From Salvelinus alpinus (Eukaryota > Chordata > Actinopteri > Salmoniformes > Salmonidae): 64,000 nucleotides of DNA. Where the stretch lies: the NCBI RefSeq assembly GCF_045679555.1, contig NC_092110.1, forward strand, positions 1,529,501 to 1,593,500, written 5' to 3'. Both the position numbers and the translations under genes were made by a program. Of the stretch, positions 49,093 through 62,582 are shown one piece after another. The notes under the pieces were generated by a model. It searched no databases. It had not been told where the DNA came from and was given only the letters and a program-made list of their open reading frames with translations. The stretch's first letter is position 1, and every line of letters begins with the position of its first letter.

Positions 49093-49846
49093 CTTTGTAA
49101 TAATAGTGTCTCAGTCCTCCAGTTGAATGACTGCAGCTACAGCCTCTAGTCTACAACCCCAGTAGATCCCACTAACCACACGGCCATCAGTCTGCATGAC
49201 TGGATCCTCCTTATAGTCATCCAGCTCTGTTGCTCTCTTCCTTCAGGCGTTCTCCTTAAAAACTTACGAGCAGCGCCTGGCTACACTAGTGTGTTCAAGC
49301 AGTGTGTGAATGAGTGGGCTGGTCCAAGTGCGAGAGACTTTGCCAGCTTCCAATCTGATCAACTCTGAGTAAGAGAAGGAGAAAGAGAGAGCGAGACACA
49401 CTTCCTAACACACACTTCTAAGTCCTACCACACACGCATGCATGCACACACACACACGTCCTACTCTTCCCACACACACTCCTGCTCTGCACGCACAATT
49501 AAACTAGTGTGCTGTACGAAGTGATGTAAGTGATAATCTCGTCTATTAGTCTGGGGTGAGTTCATAAGATGGCCGGCGAAGTTGTGATGTGATTAATGAC
49601 TGTATAGCAGGCTGGTAGAGAGGGAGAGACGAGGCCAAGGTCAGACTATACAGTACCGTAGCTCTCCCATCCTGATTACCATTAGCACGGACCCAGTCTG
49701 AAAGCCCTCATCTATCACGGGGCTTTCAATAACTTTTATTCACATTTTAGCAGAGGTGAGGTGGAATGGAGGTGGATTTGGTGGAGGTGGTAATAAAATG
49801 AGAGTTAGGGTCAGAGCATCATTGTGTCAATCTTTCAGTCATTACA
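49093..49846. other. Unassigned intronic sequence
   Basis: No supported exon. Short CA runs near 49420-49460. Confidence 0.4.
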
Positions 49847-49909
49847 TCTCAAATGACATACTATTCCCTAAAGTAGTGCGCTATATATGGAATGGTGCGG
49901 TTTTTGGGA
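49847..49909. mobile_element. Small palindromic MITE, copy 1
   Basis: TCTCAAATGACATACTATTCC at the left, with an imperfect inverse GGAATGGTGCGGTTTTTGGGA at the right. Same type as 57592-57660. Confidence 0.55.
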
Positions 49910-49942
49910 CACACTCTGGAATAAAATGGTGGATGAAAGGTA

Positions 49943-50957
49943 GGGCTGGGAATTGCAAGGGACCTCACGATACGATATTATCACAATACTTAGGTGCTGA
50001 TACGATATGTATTGCGATTCTCACAATTCGACACGTATTGCGATTCGATAATGTGTTTTAATTGCAATTTGACTTTACAAACATATTGCTTTCAGGAAGT
50101 GTTCACACCCCTTTTTAGACATTTTGTTTTTACTGCCTGAATTAAAAATGTATTAAATTATTATTTTGTGTCACTGATTTTCACACAATACCCCATAATA
50201 TGAAAGTGGATTTTTTTTTTTTTTTTTGTCGAGAATTTTTGAAATTCATAAAAACTTAAGCTAAAACGTCTTTAGTTAACAAGTATTCAACCCGTTTGTT
50301 ATGGCAAGCCTGAATAAGTTCAGGAGTTAAAATATCTTTCAAATCGCATAAGTTACATGGACTCATTCCATGTTCAACAATAGTGGTTAACAATAAATTT
50401 TTTCATGTCTACCCCATCTCTGTGGCCCACGCATACAATTATCTGTAAGGTCCCTCAATCGAGTAGTGAATTTCAAGCACAGATTCAAGCACAAAGATCA
50501 GGGAGGTTTTTCAATGCCTCGCACAGAAGAGCACCGATTCGGTAGATGTGTGTTAAAAAAAATTTTTTTTTAAAAGTGGCTTTGGATGGTGCATCAATAC
50601 ACCCAGTCAGTACAAAGTTAAAGGCGTCCATTTTGAATTCACGCTGTAACACAACAAAATGTATAATAAGACAAGGGGGTTTTATACTTTCTGAGGGCAC
50701 TGTATGTCTGCTGCAGAGAGACGAGAGAGCATAAGGAAAAATTGTTTTTTATAAGTCATGGAAGTAAAAGTGCTGAAAACAAACTTGGCTCACTGTGGAA
50801 AAAGATTTAAGGAGAACAAGCCATTTGAGGAAAAAATACCAGATTATTGGCGCATGTACAGCCAACTAGCAATAGCTAACGCTATCTAACAACATTTTTT
50901 TTAAACAATATAATATTGTTGAAAAATTGTGATATGTAACTATCGCGTTGTTCCCCA
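49943..50957. mobile_element. hAT-like non-autonomous element split by a Tc1 MITE
   Basis: The left part (49943-50083) starts TAGGGCTGGGAATTGCAAGG and is full of CGATACGATAT and TATTGCGATTC words. The right part (about 50704-50957) ends ATTGTGATATGTAACTATCG then TTCCCCAA, an imperfect inverse of the left. No transposase. Confidence 0.55.
50084..50703. mobile_element. Tc1-like MITE (about 620 bp) inside the hAT-like element
   Basis: Left end CTTTCAGGAAGTGTTCACAC; right end TTATACTTTCTGAGGGCACTG before TA. Transposase words survive on the minus strand near 50485-50700 only as fragments. Internal runs of T (50208-50228) and A/T (50556-50573). Confidence 0.65.
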
Positions 50958-53900
50958 ATCAATAATGAGAGGGCGAAAAGGAGGAAACGGCTTCTACCCC
51001 CACCTCTCTCCTTCCAATTCCCACCCCTCTAAAAGAGAGCATGCAGGACAAATGAATTAATTTCCCACTTTCACATTTAAACCCCCAAGGTTGCAATTTT
51101 CCTTTTTTCCCTTTTTCTTTACAAATTTGAGAGACTTAACCTGTTGTTGCTTGTCTTTTGGACCAGATTGCCCATAGTGATAATCAGTTAGACAGTTTGG
51201 GTACAATCGTTTTTTTTTTTTTTTTACCTTCAGGCTTTATATTAACCAGGACCAAATGGACCCATTTCTCTATATTTTCAGCAAGTTGCACAGACACTGG
51301 ACACTATTGTACTAGATACCCTCTCTCATGCTTTCTCTGTGTCCGTCCACGGGTGTGTGCGTGCACTGTGTCTACTGCTTGTGTGTGTCGGCTTCTTTTA
51401 GTTGTGTGTGTGAGTGGGTCAACCTGAGACAACAAAGCCCCTGTAGAGTAGTTTAGCCTGTGATGTAGCGTGTCTGTACATTATAAATCACACAGCAAGG
51501 CCTACCATGGGCCGTCAGGGGCCTCTAAGAGCCCGTAAGTGGAAATCAATAGTGAATATCAATCAAAGAGAGAGTGAGAGTGTATGAATACGACACTGCC
51601 CACAGGCTGACCTTCTCTCTCTTTACCTGCTGCCTCCCACAGGGGAAATAGCCAATTACACAAAGGCTGTGTGGTGGAGAGGTGTGTGTATGCATGCCTA
51701 TATGCAAGTGTGTGTGCACGCGTTTCAATATCTGTGTTTTGTGTGTGGCAATGGCTGTGTGTGTGTGTGTAAACAAGCATCTACCCCGATATGGCTAATG
51801 GGGGGTAATTAATCAGTGTGTGAATGTAAAGTGCTGAGATGTGGGAAGTCATTATTGCTGGGCTGCTGAAACTGCGTCTCTCACTGGTTCTGTTGAGAGG
51901 GCATGATGGCAATGGTGGATATGAGGGCCTCATAGCACTTACACTCTCACTCTGCTGGCTGCCTATTGTCAAGGTGATAATGAGGTGTGTGTGTGTGTGT
52001 GTGTGTGTGTGGGGAGAAAGCATTTTTCTCCGTAATGTAATCAGGTTAGAGATGTACTAGGCCTATAGTGTGTGTTGGTTGTATAATGTAACATAAATCC
52101 GCTGCCAAATTCTTAATGAGTCAGATGATCTTAGGTGCAACCTTTCTAGAAACAATCGACTGAAAGTCCTTCCATCTCTGCGGTGATACAATTTACATTT
52201 ACCAGCCATAGACATTGATACAATTAATATATGTACCAGCCAAAGACATTTGTTCAGCTGTCTTTCACACGAGCCTTGGACGAATGGCGTTTCACTCAAC
52301 GCGTCTCCGGCGTAGCCAACTCTCAACAAACAACAACAAAACACACCACTTTGCAGTCTTCACATTCAAACATTGACTCATCACGACCCACCACAGACCA
52401 CGTCCCAGTCCCTGCTGACTCTGCTGATTAGAAGACCAAGCAGAAGAAGAATAGTTCACACATCAACAAAACTCTGAGGAGAGGACAAGGCAACAACAAA
52501 GCTGAGAGCTGGCTGATGCAGATAGTGTTATCAGTGTGTGAGATTATGCAATCCTCAACACTTTCTCTCTGTCTCTCCCAGGCACTTGGAGGGCCTTTGG
52601 CTCAGGGAATACAGGTTCCTGAGCTATTAGCATCTCATTACCCGCAACGCCAGCAGCTGATTGGCAAATTAAATGTAGCTTACTTAGCTCTCATGAATAA
52701 TGCATAGGGATACTGGCTACTGTAGCGTAGGGATATATATGTGTGGGGGGGGGGGGGGTTGGAGCTGTGTTCGGATAAAGGGGGTTAATAGTGCCGTCTG
52801 TTAGGGAAGAGTTTGGTGTGCATCAGGGAAAGAACCATCCACCTCAGTCACAGTGCTCATAGCAGAGATACAGACTTATTCAGAACAAATGTGGTAGGCC
52901 GTACAACGTGGAACTGTTACTTCGGCTCCAGATCTTTTAAGCTATACCTTTTTGAAATAAATAACCACATATGACTTAGCAGCCCTGTTCATTGAGTGAG
53001 ACCCCAGCATGAATCGAAATTAGGATATATATTTATTTTTATTACCTTTCCGAGATACTTAGTCTGCTGATTTTATGAAAAATGATCTGGTTTTTGGATT
53101 TCAAGTTCGTAGAACATTTCCAGGCAACGTTGCAAAAATGGTTTGGATTTGGAAAGGATCTGTCGCACACCCGGACGTTGATGAGGTGCAAGAGATAAAG
53201 GGTAACACTGAAATGAAAAAGGGCATTCAAAAATTATATTAGCGTTAGTCAAAAGCATCAGAAAGGAAAAAATACTGTCATGTACTTGGATGGATGGCTT
53301 ACAAAATATGTTGCTTCCCCCCCCCCCCCCCCAAAAAACGTGTTCTCAAACAAGTGGACAGGTTTCTAATGTTTTAGATGCTTCGGATGCCACAATAAGC
53401 ATACCGACACACAACAAATACTACTAAGAGATAAATCTGGGTCTAAGGAGCTGCACTAATGTATGACATTATTTTTTTGTTTAGGACCGGTACATGATGC
53501 AATTTTAGGACACATTGCCTTTTTACAACTGTGGGTCTTCCAGGGTTAATATGCATGGCGAGGGTTGGGTCTGTTCCATTCCATTCTAGAAAGATGTAAG
53601 AAATGCTCTCAGTGCATGTAGCTTTAACACTATCAGACAGAATGATGTTGACGGGAGACGACGGGAGAGCGGCAGAGAGAAGCAGTGCTTGATTACCATG
53701 CCGAGAGATGAGAAATGCACCCTGGGTACCAGGAAATGGCGGCTAGCGAGCGTGCCAGAAGTCACACAGATGTTTCATTGTTACGCTCGTCTTTACAAAA
53801 TCAGCGCTGTTTAAAAAAGGGGCCGTACCGGCGAACGAGAGGGAGGAGAGAAAAAAAAACAGAAAGCGATGTCACAGAGAGGGGACAAACAGAGCTGATT

Positions 53901-56900
53901 CCTGTGTTTTCTCAGCTGCGCAGCGAAAAGGCAGCCACATAAACAAGACTGATTTTCTATTTTGAGGGCGGCCATTTTGAAGGTGGCTGTTTCAAAAAGC
54001 CCCGATTCACTCCACACATCTGTAGCGGGTTTCAAGTTAATTCAACACACGACACCCTCTCCTCAGGGCAAACAGACACTCAGTTCCTCCTCTGCTGAAA
54101 ACTGTAACTCTCTACCCTCCCATTAAAACAAACACGGCCTCTGAAAGGAAAGCTATCTCGAGTGAGGTTCTGAAATGGAAAAAGCAAGTTTAGATGGTTC
54201 GATGGCAAACCGTTTCTTTTCTCTATTGAGAAGGTAATGACACAGTTGGTGAGTATCTGTGAGATGCTCCAGTCATATGAACACACAGTGGGATGTATGC
54301 TCAGCACAGTGCTCTCAGACGGAGGCTGGAATCAAAGGAAGTCACAACTGATTGGGTGGGTTTTTCTATATGATAGAAGCAGGTGTTTGGCTATAGTAGT
54401 GTGTTGCCAATTGGGTTCATATTAAACAGGGACAGAGTTACTAAGCATCAAAGGAAGTCATACCTGATTGGGTGGGTTATACAGAGAGATGCAGGTACTG
54501 TAGTAGTGTGTTCATCAGTGTATTGGTGGAGAGGTGCTGTCGGATCGAAGGTGTGTGAGTTGGATTGGCCCTTGAAACTAGTACTGATTTTGCAACAACA
54601 AAATTATCTCCAAAAGACATCAAAGATGATAAACCTTGAATTAAACCGTGTGAGCCCTAGTCCATTCTAAATACAATTGAATCCTTACAGTCAAGTTAAG
54701 GCCTTAATCCTTTGTGTGGCAGCACCTGCAATTTATTGACTTGAGTATCACAAAAACCCATGGTGATCAGACATCAATTTCAATATTCTATGAATAATTG
54801 AGCTGATAGGTTGTTCAGTTGACTGCCCTTCTAGAAGTAACCATCACTCACTTTATTCTGAGTGAAAGGTGTTTTCTCTTTTTTAGTTAGTTAAATAAAA
54901 GCTATGATCCCATTGACTTTGCATTACGTTGTTCATTCATTAGGCCGTTTGGGTGAAGAAGTGGCTTTCGTCTAATTGATTGGCTTAGCCCTCTGAGTAT
55001 TGGAGAGTGTGTTATTTGCCCTATTGGCTTTTCCGCTACAGTTATTAATGAGAAACATTAGATGGGGGAGCAGGCTGGCGGGCTCTGAGGGTTAGTGTAA
55101 TTGTCATTTACTGTGCATTGGCCCTGCTCTCCAGAATATATGTGTGTGTACGCCTCCTTCAGGCTGGAGAGAGATTGGGGACGGAAGAAGTGGCTTCAGT
55201 ACGGTTCAGTTCATTAGGGAGATGTAGTGGAAAGGAGGTGCCCAAAAGTCACTAAGCAATATCCATTATCACTCTCTAGAATCAGACTAACGACATAAGA
55301 CACTATTTGTAAATTGGTTATTTTAGTAGTTGAAACAGTATAATAACACTTATCTGGTAGAAATGCAGGAAATTAGTTTTAAAACTGCAAAATGTTCTCT
55401 CTGCCCTATGGCAAAATGTGTAGAACTGTGGAAAATGAGCTTTGAAACTGCAAAGGTTTCTCTCCGTGAACAGTTTGGGGTCGAATGGGTGGCGATGTGG
55501 TGGTTTGTTACTACACCGATAAACGACAATAGCCACCTGGACCTTTGCCAGCTAGGAAATGTGTGTGACTAGACCTTCTCAAATAGTACTTGAGCACCCA
55601 AGCAGTAGACTAGAGTATTGCAACATTAATCATGCTGTTTGCACCCTTCACCACTAGAGAGCAGCACTGACCACAGTCCTTCAGTCTGAGAGAGAAGAGA
55701 GAGACTGCTCTTAAGCGTCTGCTTTGATAAGCCTGTGCTGTCATTGTGCAGCAGGCAAGGCAGGTCTAAACCGCTGTTGTGAGGGACGTATGTACATTTG
55801 GGAACACATAACTCACGACCTTCAAGTCCTCTTAGCAACGCTGTTTCCCCCAACGAGGCTGAGGGATCCTTGGACAAGTTGACGGGGGGGGGGGGGGGGG
55901 GGAATTGGAGCGTTATCATTGGCATCCCGTTCAGAGCAGCGCTAACGAGCCCAGTTCCAACTACACACAAATGTTGTCATTTTAGTTTTTATTTTATTTA
56001 TTTTTTCTCCTTCCACCACTACCACGGGCAGTGGCAGCCTGAACAGTAGCACGCTGACACTCTGTCTGTACTGTGTGGAGAGAAGGCTGTCTGTCTGTAT
56101 TGTGTGTAGAGAAGGCTGTCTCATTCCTCTATCGCCTGTTCAACTTAGGCCTAGTTTTTGAGTGACATTGTTCATTTCATTATCAATATCTAATAGATTT
56201 TATAACTCTAGCGCCGTTGATTAATAGGCTAGTGGGAAGCTAATTAAAATGCTTTTAGCACATGTAGCCCAGGCCACCACTTCCACCATAACCATTTACA
56301 AGACTGACGCTTACGTTCGCCAGCACTTATGGCAGCAGAGCCCAGAGTCGATCCATTAACGTAAACAGGCCAATAAAATGAGTTTGATTGGAGTTAGTGG
56401 TGAATTAAGCACTGTACATTTGGAGCCAGACTAGAGAGTCTGTACGGAGGGAGATTTTCCGTCTAACATCATTCTGATGTCATTCTTTCCGCAGGATAAA
56501 GATTGTATTCATTTTTGAGACGCACAGAGTTGAAGAGGCCCACTCAGTTGTCATGTCTCTGGGGACAGAGAGCCTCTCTCAGCCCCATGTCCATCTGGAA
56601 GTGGCCCTGACCTGGGCCACTGTCCCCGAGGAACCTTGGATTTTGAGTGAGAAACCGAGAGAAGATCGAAAGGATGTCATGTAATAGGAGGCTGTTTTTT
56701 TTTCTTCTCCATGTGTACGCGTTATGTGTTGACTAGAGAACATGATACTGGTAGATGGTAGTAGAGTAGCTGTTTTACCATCCAGCTTACATAACTGGTT
56801 CAGACCATGACTTTACCTATTCCATTACACTAGCACATTTTTATTTTATTGATCCCCAAAGGGGAAATTTGATAGCTATCCGACGCTATATCAGATACTA

Positions 56901-57591
56901 TAGAACGTAAAGACAGACGCAGTCAGTCAACATTGGAGAGGGATTTAACATTTCCTCAATATAAATATATATGACGAATATTTTATGGTAAAAATTCCCA
57001 GTGTTTCACTGCTCTGTAGTAACCAGGCCAGTTCTCCCTCTGTCTATAGTGGCTAATCGGTCCATACATTAGAGGTAGATGAAGCAGACACATTAGCATT
57101 GTGTGAGAGATGGTGTTGCGATGTTCTCCTTCCCAGGATGTTATTATTATAAGTGCATAAGAATGTTATGTGTGTGTTTTTATTGTTTAGTTTGCCCATT
57201 ATTTCATTATATTTTTTAAAGTCTTAAAAGCTAAATTCAGCCATTGTAGTCTATTAGAAAGAACAAGAATGAACATCCAACTCTTCTGGCGCTAGCTACA
57301 GTATACTACCCCATGTTTGTTGGAGAAATGGAGAGAGAGAGAGTTAGAATCTGTCGTCTTCTCTAGCATGTTTTGGTACGGAAATAAAGGCTGCCATACA
57401 ATTACATTCAAACCATGTGTGAACAAACAAGCTGTAGGGCATTTTAGAAGGTTACAGAATCGCACCCAATTTACATTTGTAAACGCTTTTTAAGTAACTA
57501 GGCATTTTTTAAATGTGCTTTCCATCAGACTGCCTTTTGTCCAGATCTTAGCATGGAGACTAGAGGATATTTCCCTGGAACCAGACTCTGT
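50958..57591. other. Long unassigned intronic stretch with simple repeats
   Basis: No exon or element found with confidence. Simple repeats: (GT)n at 51984-52012, G14 at 52745-52758, C16 at 53317-53332, G19 at 55884-55902. A LINE-tail-like word (TTGATCCCCAAAGGGGAAAT) is at 56849-56869. Confidence 0.45.
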
Positions 57592-57660
57592 GTCTCAAAT
57601 GGCACCCTTAATAAAAATGCACTACTTTTGACCAGAGCCCTATTGGGGGGCCATTTGGGA
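57592..57660. mobile_element. Small palindromic MITE, copy 2
   Basis: TCTCAAATGGC on the left and its inverse GCCATTTGGGA on the right, with GCACTACTTTTGACCAGAGC in the middle. Confidence 0.65.
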
Positions 57661-59218
57661 CGCATCATTACTGTATCATTCTTACCTCATCTCTCTCTCT
57701 CTCCCTGCCTGGCCCTGGGCTGGGGATGGGAATGGGGAGGACGGTGACATCTGCTTGATAACTGTCGGGAATCGGAACGCTTTAATTACTGCCTCAGACA
57801 ATGGAGCGTCGGAGCTCTGACACTTTCCTTTAGAACGTTCCCGGAACCATTGTGTTGTTAATCTGTCAGTGGGGACTAGGGGTTCTGTGTGTGTGTGTGT
57901 GTGTGTGTGTGGGGGGGAGGGTGGTGTATGTGTTTGTGAGTGTGTGTGCCTGCAGCGGTGAAGGGATTCGGCAGGGACTCACTCTGCTCGCGGGGTGAGC
58001 TCATTTGCATCATTATTATTTTTTGCTGTTTACTCTACGAACGTTGGCGGCCGTATATCTAGGGACAGGAAAAGCTTCCCCGACGATGCATGGACTTCTC
58101 GTCCAACTGACACACACACACAATGGTATGGTGCATTCTTGGTCTGTGACACTGACCGTTTCAGCAAAGACACAGGGGCAGATATTGTAGGGCATCATCA
58201 ATGAATTAGGCCTAAATTACATGACATGTTTTTTTGTTGTCCTATGGGGGGGGGAAAGTGTATTGCAGGTGTGTAGGACTTTGCAGGGCCTTATGGGTAA
58301 GTTGCATTAACCGAGTGCATTCCTTAGCGGGGAGGTGATTTCCCGCAATAATGTAGTGTTTGTGAGCAGCCCTTCTGAAGCGTTTCCTGTTGCTAGATTG
58401 CGTAATTGATGTAGCTAGTGGTAAACACTATTTAACGATGGAAGAAGCCTCTTTACGATAGTAGAGAGAGAGAGTTGTGCAAGGTCCAGGGGTAGCCCTT
58501 AACAATACCTCAGCTCTGTTTACGTTATTGCAAAATAGCGTTTATAATCATCGGCACTCTCGCGCCAGTTTAATTCGCATCGTGAAGAACGAAAGTAAAA
58601 TTGTTCAAGTTTAATGACTTGGATGGGTCGTGTGTTTCGGATCTTACATGTATTAGGTTATATACTGTAATGTGCTCTGTTGCTCATTTTTTGAAAGACT
58701 CCAAGAAGGCAGTGTATTGTTATTTCTTACTGTCTGGAGTCGATATATCCAACTCCTTTAAATAATATTATATTTTAAATGTGATGGTGTTTATACTAAT
58801 AATATAAATATACTTTTTGGGGGGGGAAAGTTGAAATCCTTACCTAATGTGAATATTAAAGCCATACACCTCTGGACTAACATGACTAGGTAGGTTAAAT
58901 GAGCCTGCGCGGGAGTCAACATTTCTCTGACTCATGACACAGGTCTATATTACTTTGTTTTACTTTTGTCGAGGGGAAATTGGAGAGGAGAAGAACGTGA
59001 AGATGGATGTTTTTCAATTAGCTGCTAGACTTGGTGAAATGGCCCTCATGGTGTCGATTATATTCTATATCCATATGAATGTCATTGAGCATCAGTGACC
59101 GGCTAAGCACCAGGGGACCTTGGAGAGTACTGAGGAGGCCCCTGTGACACCTTATGTCACTGAGGGGGGAAAGAAAGACAAATCTGATACCGAAGACCTT
59201 TCCGCTCTCTTTCAATTA
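57661..59218. other. Unassigned intronic sequence
   Basis: (GT)n at about 57888-57911. No gene recognised. Confidence 0.4.
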
Positions 59219-59331
59219 TGGCAGCCCCCCCCCCCCCCCCCCCCCCCCACCTCTCTGAGGGGTTGGGTTAAATGCGGAGGACACATTTCAGTTGAATGCA
59301 TTCAGTTGTACAACTTATCCCCCTTTCCCTT
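59219..59331 (-). repeat. SINE-like dispersed repeat, copy 2, with a C24 run
   Basis: Inverse of 33088-33205: GGGTTAAATGCGGAGGACAC and CAGTTGAATGCATTCAGTTG. The run of six G in copy 1 is a run of 24 C here (59225-59248). Confidence 0.65.
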
Positions 59332-61016
59332 TCTGCAATCTACTGCTCTCTACGGCTTTCTGCAATTTCCCCCTATTTCTCTCTCTGCAATTTACCTCTC
59401 TCGCAGTTATCTCATCGTGCCATCTCTTTCTGCTATCTTCTTTAGCATGTATCAAGCCGTAGGCCTAGCAGATAGGCTACACAGACACACACGTGATGGA
59501 TAGAGCGATGGTGTTGAAACACTAGAGGCTTCTCTGCTGGTACATCGGGCAACTGTGTATGTGGGCATGTGTGTGTGTCACCGTATACGATTGCTCATGG
59601 TAGGTCTGTTTCAGTGTGTGTGTGTGTGTGTGTGTGTGCGCCACCCAGTGGCTTATGGTAGGCCCGTTCAAGTGTGTGCGTCTGGAAGCAACGCTGGAAT
59701 TACTGATGCGTGACAATAAAATGCAGAGCATGAAATTAGCTGACGCTCCCAGCAAAATCACTACTGTTCCTTTCTTCTCTCTCTCCCTCGCCTCCCTTTG
59801 TTTTTAACATCTGACATTCAGTAATGTATTCATAGCTATTTGTTTGATTTTTCTACCCATCACAGTAAGAAAAAAGCCATTGCATTGTATATGACGAGTA
59901 AAGTCGACGTATAAAAATAAATCCCGACAGCTGTGAAGGAAACAGGCCGTTTCGTTACAATTGTATAAAGGCCAACAGATAATTTGTTCGATCGACATGG
60001 TGGGGTCTTTCTGTGTTGGTCATATTAATAATGCGAGAAATGACAGTGGAAACGTCTTTAGGCGCAAATATTGACATAATAACCATATCGAGGCAAACTT
60101 GAAGTCACGCGATGATGTGTGGTCCTCCCGCTACGCCTCGGGAAAACCTGGCCGTTTATTAGGCTACAGATGAAATACATTATGATGCACTTCACAGGGT
60201 GGTGATAGTGCACATTGATGAGCTTGATGCTCCTTTCCAATAAATCGAGGGTCTTATTTCGGTGACACGGTGATCGATGCTTTGACAAATAAAAACTATT
60301 CTGAACTCGTCATGTAGACTAGCCTGTCCGCACAGCCTACCCGCACTGTATCTGCGAGCTGTTGGCTAGAACGCAGATGCCAAGACGGGAGTAGGCACAT
60401 TTAGCTATTTAATGCAACAGTTTGGGACAAAATGATCGGTAGAGTTGAAAATGCGATTTAAGTTCCCCAGCAACAAAACCACAAATTGTTGCTCAAATAG
60501 AAAGGGGAACTAACAAAGAGTCCGACAACAACCAAAGACTAAACAGGTGGGGGTTTAGGAGGGGTTTGGAAAGACACATGGGGGTGTCCACTGAAAGTTG
60601 ACTAGCAACAACAACTTGGCCATAAGTCACCCAAATTTGTCAAAAGAGGCAAACAGAAGAAAAACCCACACCAAACTTAGACAGGAAGCAAACTAAAAAA
60701 GTGGAGCAAAACAGAAACAGGGAAAATAATATCTTGTTTGTCTGGAACTCAAATAGGGAGAGCCAACTAAAGGTATCGATCCTCCATCTCCCTCAAGACA
60801 ACTGGAGCTTTGGTCCAGCCATTCTTGAATAGCACCATGGCCAGCACAGGTGAAACACCTTCCCTCTAACGAGATGACCAACCAGCACAAGTGTAATACA
60901 GACTGACTTACAAGGTGACACCAATAGGTGAGGCCTACGTGCTAACGTCCAACCTTGAAATATAACATGGGAAAACCAAAGCCTGTAACACCTTCCCACT
61001 TAAGACAACAAATATA
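59332..61016. other. Unassigned intronic sequence
   Basis: (GT)n at about 59613-59637. No gene recognised. Confidence 0.4.
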
Positions 61017-62582
61017 CTGAACAAAAATATAAATGCAACATGTAAAGTGTCGGTCCCATATTTCATGAGTTGAAATAAAATATCCCAGAATTCTTTCATA
61101 CGCGCAAAAAATGTATTTCTCTAAAATGTCGTGCACAAATGTGACTCGTTTCAGGAAACTAGGTGTATGTCGTGCGCCACTACTTCACAGGAGAGGCATT
61201 TGAACATAAACATTTATTTTTTATAGCTAGCTAAAAACCAACCACAACTTTTCTCTTTCTCTCTACCACGCCTGCTGTCTCGACCTCAATGTTCGGTTAT
61301 GAAAAGCCAACTGACACTTTACTCCTGAGGTGCTGAGGTGCTGACCTGTTGCACCCTCTACAACCACTGTGATTTATTATTTGACTCTGCAGGTCATCTA
61401 TGAACGTTTGAGCATCTTGAAGAACAATCTGGCTTTAATGGCCATCTACTCTTATAATCTCCACCCGGCACAGCCAGAAGAGGACTGGCCACCTCTCAGA
61501 GCCTGGTTCCTCTCTAGGTTTCTTCCTAGGTTCTGGACTTTCTAGGGAGTTTTCCCTAGCCACCGTGCTTCTACATCTGCATTGCTTGCTGTTTGGGGTT
61601 TTAGGCTGGGTTTCTGTATTGCACTTTGACATCTGCTGATGTTAAAAGGGATTTCTAAATACATTTCATTGATTGATGGTTGCTTTTAATTGCCTGGTTT
61701 GCTATATTGACATATAGTAAATGAATTAGTCCGCCAAGTTTGATGTCGGACGACAATAGAATGTTCATGATGTCACTGCGACAACTATATACGGACATGC
61801 CGATAGACGTTGTATAAACCAGCCTTTAGTCTTGAAATCTTTGGTTGTTTAGAACACTAACATACTCACTCTGTTTAGCACATGGCCTCACGTGAATACC
61901 TAAAGATGTGGGGCTAAGGCTTAAGAGGGTGTGAATGATACTGAATGGGTGTAGACAAAGAAGAGCTCTCCAGTAGTAGTACCAAAACATTCAAGGGCCA
62001 TTTTCACAAAAGTGAGGTTACACGTTTATCAACTTTCAAAGCAGAATTGATTTCCCATTGTTCCTCAACTATAGTGTATGGTATATAATTTTATCCAATG
62101 TAAAAAAACACAATTTCCAATTTAGCCATAAAAGATTGAGCCGGTCTGTCACAAATTTGTTTACATCCCTGTTAGTGAACATGTCTCCTTTGCCACGATA
62201 ATCCATCCACCTGTGGCATATCAAGAAGATGATTAAACAGCATGATCATTACGCAGGTGGACCTTGTGCTGGGGACAATAAAAGGCCACTCTAAAATGTG
62301 CAGTTTTGTTACACAACACAATGCCACAGACGTTTTGAGGGAGCGTGCAATTGGAATGCTGACTGTAGGAATGTCCACCAGAGCTGTTGCCAGAGAATTG
62401 AATGTTAATTTCTCTACCATAACCCAATGTCACTTTAGAGAATTTGTCAGTACGTCTACGCCGGCCCAGGACCTCCACATCCGGAGTATTTCTGTCTGTA
62501 ATAATTCCATTTTTGTGGGGAAAACTCATTCTGATAGGCTGGGCCTGGCTCACCGGTAGGTGGACCACTGGGGTCCACCCAA
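61017..62582 (+). mobile_element. Tc1-like family C copy 3, split by a 1.0-kb insertion
   Basis: Left end CTGAACAAAAATATAAATGC after TA 61015-61016. The element runs to about 61143, is interrupted, and resumes at about 62150. The transposase N-terminus is then readable on the + strand (62320-62440: LRERAIGMLTVGMSTRAVAR). After about 62482 the coding part is deleted and a non-coding right part follows to about 62582 without a recognisable terminal repeat. Confidence 0.75.
61144..62149. mobile_element. Insertion of about 1 kb in the Tc1 copy, with L2-type tail
   Basis: Flanked by CACAAATGTG (61134-61143) and CACAAATTTG (62150-62159), 9 of 10 identical. It contains at 61325-61676 a retroposon tail type (CTCTCTAGGTTTCTTCCTAG, then GGCTGGGTTTCTGTATTGCA and CATTTCATTGATTGATGG) shared by fish L2 LINEs and SINEs. 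The rest is unassigned. Confidence 0.5.

Noticed and set aside
49230..49370. Possible exon after CTTCCTTCAG
   Set aside because: A pyrimidine tract and AG precede a short open stretch, but the peptide matches nothing I know in ADCK1 or elsewhere and no good donor follows.
53715..53942. Basic 75-residue ORF rich in Arg and Lys
   Set aside because: Composition-driven, no motif, no splice context.
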